A stretch of DNA of 64,000 bases, taken from contig CAZXCU010000001.1 of NCBI GenBank assembly GCA_964639245.1, forward strand, positions 496,001 to 560,000, written 5' to 3'. Origin of the DNA: SB15 sp964639245. Its GTDB lineage: Bacteria; Chloroflexota; Anaerolineae; Aggregatilineales; J027. The notes beneath the pieces were generated by a model that made no database searches, had not been told where the DNA came from, and saw nothing but the letters and a program-made list of their open reading frames with translations. How positions within the stretch are numbered: the first letter of the stretch is position 1; each line of letters starts with the position of its first letter. Position numbers and translations under genes: made by a program. Shown here in pieces: positions 60,680-64,000 of this stretch.

Positions 60680-61579
60680 ATGAAGCATTTTCTTCACCTC
60701 TTCGATTTAACCCCGGATGAATTTCATAACCTATTAGATTCTGCCATCGTACTCAAAACCGAATACAAAAAAGGCGGCAATCCCCCGCTACTCAAAGGCA
60801 AAGCGCTGGCGATGATGTTTATGAAGCCGTCGTTGCGTACCCGTGTCAGCTTTGAAATGGCAATGCAGCATGTCGGCGGCTATGCGTTTTATCTTGGCCC
60901 CAGCGAAGTCGGCTTGGGCAAACGCGAATCCATCGCGGATGTGGCGCGGGTGTTGGGGGGCTATGCCCATGCGATTATGGCGCGGGTGTTTGACCACGAA
61001 CATATTTTAGAACTAGCAAAATGGAGTCCTGTGCCAGTCATTAACGGCCTCAGCGATTACAACCACCCCTGTCAGGGGTTGGCAGATGCCCTCACTATTT
61101 ATGAGGAATTTGGCAAGATGGATGGGCTGAAAATGGCGTACATCGGGGATAGCAACAATGTCACCCGTTCGCTGCTGTTCATGTCCAAACTCGCCGGAAT
61201 GCACTTCAGCGTTGCCAGCCCTGCTGGTTATATGCTGGACGAAGAAACGCTGGAACGGGCGGACTATGATAAGGTTGAATTAACCCACGACCCCATACAA
61301 GCCGTTCGAGATGCCAATGTTATTTATACCGATACTTGGGTCAGCATGGGGCAAGAAGAAGAAACTGCCAAACGCCAAGCGGTTTTTCCGCCCTACCAAG
61401 TCAATGACAATTTGCTGAAAAAAGCGGCCTCGAATGCGGTGGTTCTCCACTGTCTGCCCGCCCATCGTGGCGATGAAATCACCGATGATGTGGCGGACGG
61501 CGCACAATCGCGTATTTTCCCGCAGGCAGAAAACCGCCTCCACGCCCAAAAAGCGGTGCTGGTCAACTTGCTGAGTTAA
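60680..61579 (+). CDS. argF: Ornithine carbamoyltransferase
   Basis: 299 residues from ATG 60680 (AAGGA upstream); the frame starts at GTG 60656, which overlaps the preceding terminator region. MKPSLRTRVSFEMAMQ is the carbamoyl-phosphate loop (S-x-R-T-R), NHPCQGLADALTI the H-P-x-Q motif, and VLHCLPAHRGDEI the ornithine H-C-L-P motif. It makes citrulline from ornithine and carbamoyl phosphate in arginine synthesis. The usual S-T-R-T-R has Leu for Thr (S-L-R-T-R). Other arg genes are not adjacent. A terminator follows at once. Confidence 0.92.
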   Translation: MKHFLHLFDLTPDEFHNLLDSAIVLKTEYKKGGNPPLLKGKALAMMFMKPSLRTRVSFEMAMQHVGGYAFYLGPSEVGLGKRESIADVARVLGGYAHAIMARVFDHEHILELAKWSPVPVINGLSDYNHPCQGLADALTIYEEFGKMDGLKMAYIGDSNNVTRSLLFMSKLAGMHFSVASPAGYMLDEETLERADYDKVELTHDPIQAVRDANVIYTDTWVSMGQEEETAKRQAVFPPYQVNDNLLKKAASNAVVLHCLPAHRGDEITDDVADGAQSRIFPQAENRLHAQKAVLVNLLS

Positions 61580-61606
61580 GCATTTCATCCAGCAAAGGGT
61601 TTCAGA

Positions 61607-61633
61607 GGGCAAATAATGATATTTGCCCTTTTT
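61607..61633 (+). terminator. Terminator of the argF gene
   Basis: GGGCAAATA (61607-61615) pairs perfectly with TATTTGCCC (61620-61628), loop ATGA, then TTTTT. Confidence 0.9.
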
Positions 61634-61742
61634 CAACAAAATATTATATGCAAGCAAGGCGAATTGCTAAAAACTTTTGAAAAGCATTACAATAGAACGA
61701 TAGGGCGAACACCACTTCATACAATTGAGCGCGAGTAAAATC

Positions 61743-63950
61743 ATGCCGGGAAATCAAGAAAAATTTGATAAAGCAATGCAAATGGGCGATGTATCCGCGT
61801 GGGATCAGCAGTGGGACAAAGCCATCGAAGCCTACATGCTGGCGGTACGGGAATTTCCAACCAATGTGATTGCCTGTAACAGTTTGGGCTATGCCCTTTA
61901 TAACGCAGGGCGCTTAGACGATGCTTTGAAGGTCTATGCACAGGCTAGCAAACTTGACCCCGATCTGCCGTTGCCTGTCGAAAAAATGGCGGATGTCTTG
62001 GAACGGTTGGGACGTTTAAATGATGCTGCCAAGCAATATCTGGCGGTTGCCGAAATTTATCTTGCTCAACATGACCTTGAAAAAGCTATCAGCAACTGGG
62101 AAAAAGCCACCCAGATTACCCCCGGTTTGGTCAAAATTCATCAAAAGTTGGCGCTGGCCTATGAACGCACCGGGCAAAAAGATGAGGCCATCAACGAATA
62201 TTTGAATTTGACCTACAACTTTCAAAAGATGGGCAACAAGGAAGTTGCCTTGCAAGCGCTGGAACGGGCGCTGCGGATTGACCCGCGTGAACCACGGGTC
62301 TTGAACGCCAAAACTGCCGTCATTAATGAAGTGGCCCTTTCGCCGGACATCGCCCGCGAAAAAGGCACGAAGGGTAGAAAAACCGAAAATCTGCGGGAAG
62401 AAGCGCCCGAATTTATCAATTATGATGTCGCGGATGCCAATGACCGTGGGCCGATTGGCGAAGCAGCAGAACAAGCGCTGGAGATGCTGGCGACTCATGT
62501 ATTTGAAACGGGCATGATGGATATGTCCGGCGCACATGCCATTCAAGCGATTGAAATGCACCGCGCCGGTATTGTGCCGGAAGCCATCGGCGCGTATCAA
62601 CGGGCAGAAGCAGCGGGTCTCCGCAACACCGCCCCCCTGCACCTGAATATTGGGGCATTGATGGTTGAAACCAACCGCTACGCCGATGCCATTCCTTATT
62701 TCCAAAAAGTTGCTGGCAACGCTACCTTAATGGCCGGGGCGATGCACGGTCTTGCCCTGTCCTATATGGGACAGCGCGATTATCGTAACGCGGTCAAGAA
62801 CTTTATCAATACACTGCGTTTGGTGGATCTGGCGCTGGCAATTAACGACGAAGAAAAAAGCGAACTCAGCAATGTGTACAGCCGCATCGCGGGGATGGCA
62901 GCGCAAGCCCCGGATGGTGTGGTGGAAGCGCTCGCCAAAAAATTTGAAGGGTTGCTGGTTGGGGCCGATTGGAAACGCCGCGTGGCGCTCACCCGCAGTC
63001 AAATTGAGGACATCATCGCCAAAGATGCCGAACATGTGCTGGAATTTGTGTCACAGGATGATGGTGTGATCGAGTCGATGGGGCGGGTGGATACCTTCCT
63101 CAAGCAAAAACGCTACATTCTGGCGATGGATGAAGTTCACCGCATTTTGCAAAAATCACCCGATTATCTGTCCGCCCATTTGCGGGTCGCCCAAATTATG
63201 ATGGAGATGGGGCATGTTGAACATGCGATTCATAAATATAATCTGGTCGCCCAAACGTATCTGGTGCGTGGGGATAAACAAAAAACCGCCGATATTTTGA
63301 ATGAAGTCATTCAAGTTGCTCCGGCGGATATTCGCCTACGCGAAAACCTGATTGAACTGCTGGAACAGCAAGAACGCTATGACGAAATGCTCGACCAATA
63401 TGTAGACCTTGCCAAAACGCACGCCAACATGGGCGACCAAGCCAACGCCCGCACCACCTACAATCAGGCGCTCAAATTGGGGCAGCGTTTGAACGCCCCC
63501 AAAGAAAAAATCGCCCTCATCATGCGTCATATGGCTGCTCTCGATGAAACCCGTCTGGAATGGCGTGGGGCGCTGCGTACCTACCAGCAAATTTGCGAAC
63601 TCCTGCCTGACGATACCGGGGCGCGTTACAAATTGGTGGATTTAAACTTCCGCCTGAACAACCCCATCGGCGCGACTCAGGAATTGGACAATTTGCTGCG
63701 TATTTATGCTAAACAGCGTCGTCCAGAAGTGATTTTGTCAACCTTGGAAGAACTGGTCGACAAGTATCCCCGCGATATGGGGATTCGCACCCGCTTGGGG
63801 TCGGTGTATGAGCAGATGAAACGTCCGCAAAATGCGATTGAACATTTGGAGCAATTGCGTCATCTACAAAATGAAGCGGGGATGATGGCAGAAGTCAACA
63901 AAACCATCGAACGGATTAATAAATTACGTTCGCTCAACACAGCAAGGTAG
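61743..63950 (+). CDS. Large tetratricopeptide-repeat protein
   Basis: 735 residues from ATG 61743 (a TTG start at 61725 is possible). TPR units run along much of the length: about residues 15-185 (WDKAIEAYMLAVREFPTN, GRLDDALKVYAQASKLDPD, HDLEKAISNWEKATQITPG, EVALQALERALRIDPRE), then a less regular part with MHRAGIVPEAIGAYQRAEAAG and further repeats about 455-735 (ILAMDEVHRILQKSPDYLS, HAIHKYNLVAQTYL, QNAIEHLEQL). No signal peptide, membrane helix or enzyme motif. It is a protein-binding scaffold, probably cytoplasmic; partner unknown. Confidence 0.85.
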   Translation: MPGNQEKFDKAMQMGDVSAWDQQWDKAIEAYMLAVREFPTNVIACNSLGYALYNAGRLDDALKVYAQASKLDPDLPLPVEKMADVLERLGRLNDAAKQYLAVAEIYLAQHDLEKAISNWEKATQITPGLVKIHQKLALAYERTGQKDEAINEYLNLTYNFQKMGNKEVALQALERALRIDPREPRVLNAKTAVINEVALSPDIAREKGTKGRKTENLREEAPEFINYDVADANDRGPIGEAAEQALEMLATHVFETGMMDMSGAHAIQAIEMHRAGIVPEAIGAYQRAEAAGLRNTAPLHLNIGALMVETNRYADAIPYFQKVAGNATLMAGAMHGLALSYMGQRDYRNAVKNFINTLRLVDLALAINDEEKSELSNVYSRIAGMAAQAPDGVVEALAKKFEGLLVGADWKRRVALTRSQIEDIIAKDAEHVLEFVSQDDGVIESMGRVDTFLKQKRYILAMDEVHRILQKSPDYLSAHLRVAQIMMEMGHVEHAIHKYNLVAQTYLVRGDKQKTADILNEVIQVAPADIRLRENLIELLEQQERYDEMLDQYVDLAKTHANMGDQANARTTYNQALKLGQRLNAPKEKIALIMRHMAALDETRLEWRGALRTYQQICELLPDDTGARYKLVDLNFRLNNPIGATQELDNLLRIYAKQRRPEVILSTLEELVDKYPRDMGIRTRLGSVYEQMKRPQNAIEHLEQLRHLQNEAGMMAEVNKTIERINKLRSLNTAR

Positions 63951-63972
63951 GGAAGACGCAAAGTGAAATAAC

Positions 63973-64000
63973 ATGGAACTTATCTGGACACTGCAAAGCC
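63973..64000 (+). CDS. Possible start of the next gene (cut by the window end)
   Basis: ATG 63973 opens a frame (MELIWTLQS) that runs off the window. Only nine codons are visible and no strong ribosome-binding site is present, so this is tentative. Confidence 0.25.

Noticed and set aside
1..64000. tRNA, rRNA, CRISPR array, integrase or transposase genes
   Set aside because: Looked for by eye and not seen. A tRNA scan would be needed to exclude tRNA genes completely, but gaps are short and mostly explained.

Overview
The window looks like chromosomal DNA of a Chloroflexota bacterium, most likely of the Anaerolineae group; that is an inference. It rests on many exported proteins with long Thr/Pro 'TPT' linkers, Ser/Thr kinases with large extracytoplasmic parts, an orphan MutL/GlmL-type ATPase, moderate GC content and TTG/GTG starts. 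Genes are dense and lie on both strands. I saw no rRNA, tRNA, CRISPR array, prophage or transposase.

Layout. 1-7.3 kb: a secreted S41 peptidase/fasciclin fusion, a GNAT acetyltransferase, an MGDG-synthase-like glycosyltransferase overlapping a DUF951 gene, a cluster of palindromic repeats, a sulfotransferase and a His-rich protein of unknown function. 7.4-18.5 kb: one tightly packed plus-strand operon of eight genes encoding several membrane proteins, a giant membrane-anchored pseudokinase, an ASKHA ATPase of the GlmL/MutL family without any glutamate mutase, a barrel-sandwich/KOW-like protein and a membrane-anchored low-complexity protein. This is the best candidate for an undescribed system. 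18.5-27.6 kb: a REP/MITE-like element, an AraC-type regulator with a VOC protein, then a minus-strand block (thiolase, TolB-like propeller, two lipoproteins, acyltransferase PlsC, APH-type kinase, second propeller) and endonuclease V divergent from the thiolase. 27.2-34.5 kb: small membrane proteins, an isocitrate/isopropylmalate-type dehydrogenase, a very large GT-C-like membrane protein divergent from a GT2 glycosyltransferase, and a lipoprotein cytochrome c. 34.6-45 kb: L,D-transpeptidase, a histidine kinase whose phospho-acceptor His is Tyr, glycogen synthase, a PNPOx-like protein, PrmA, a DUF1800/DUF1501 pair and RsgA. 45.6-64 kb: an orphan small protein, a formylglycine-generating-enzyme-like protein, homocysteine methyltransferase, a canonical PknB-type kinase with SH3 and three PPC domains, an FHA protein with a hydrolase, a primary-type sigma factor, a sulfite-oxidase-like enzyme, a serine-palmitoyltransferase-like enzyme, a Nudix hydrolase, a LysM lipoprotein, a peptide-binding SBP, ornithine carbamoyltransferase and a large TPR protein.

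Together the genes point to an envelope-rich heterotroph with kinase/FHA signalling, glycan and lipid remodelling, glycogen storage and arginine synthesis. Many start sites were moved inward from the longest frame because a Shine-Dalgarno sequence, promoter or signal peptide favours the internal start. Several promoters look like extended -10 elements (TGn-TATAAT type).
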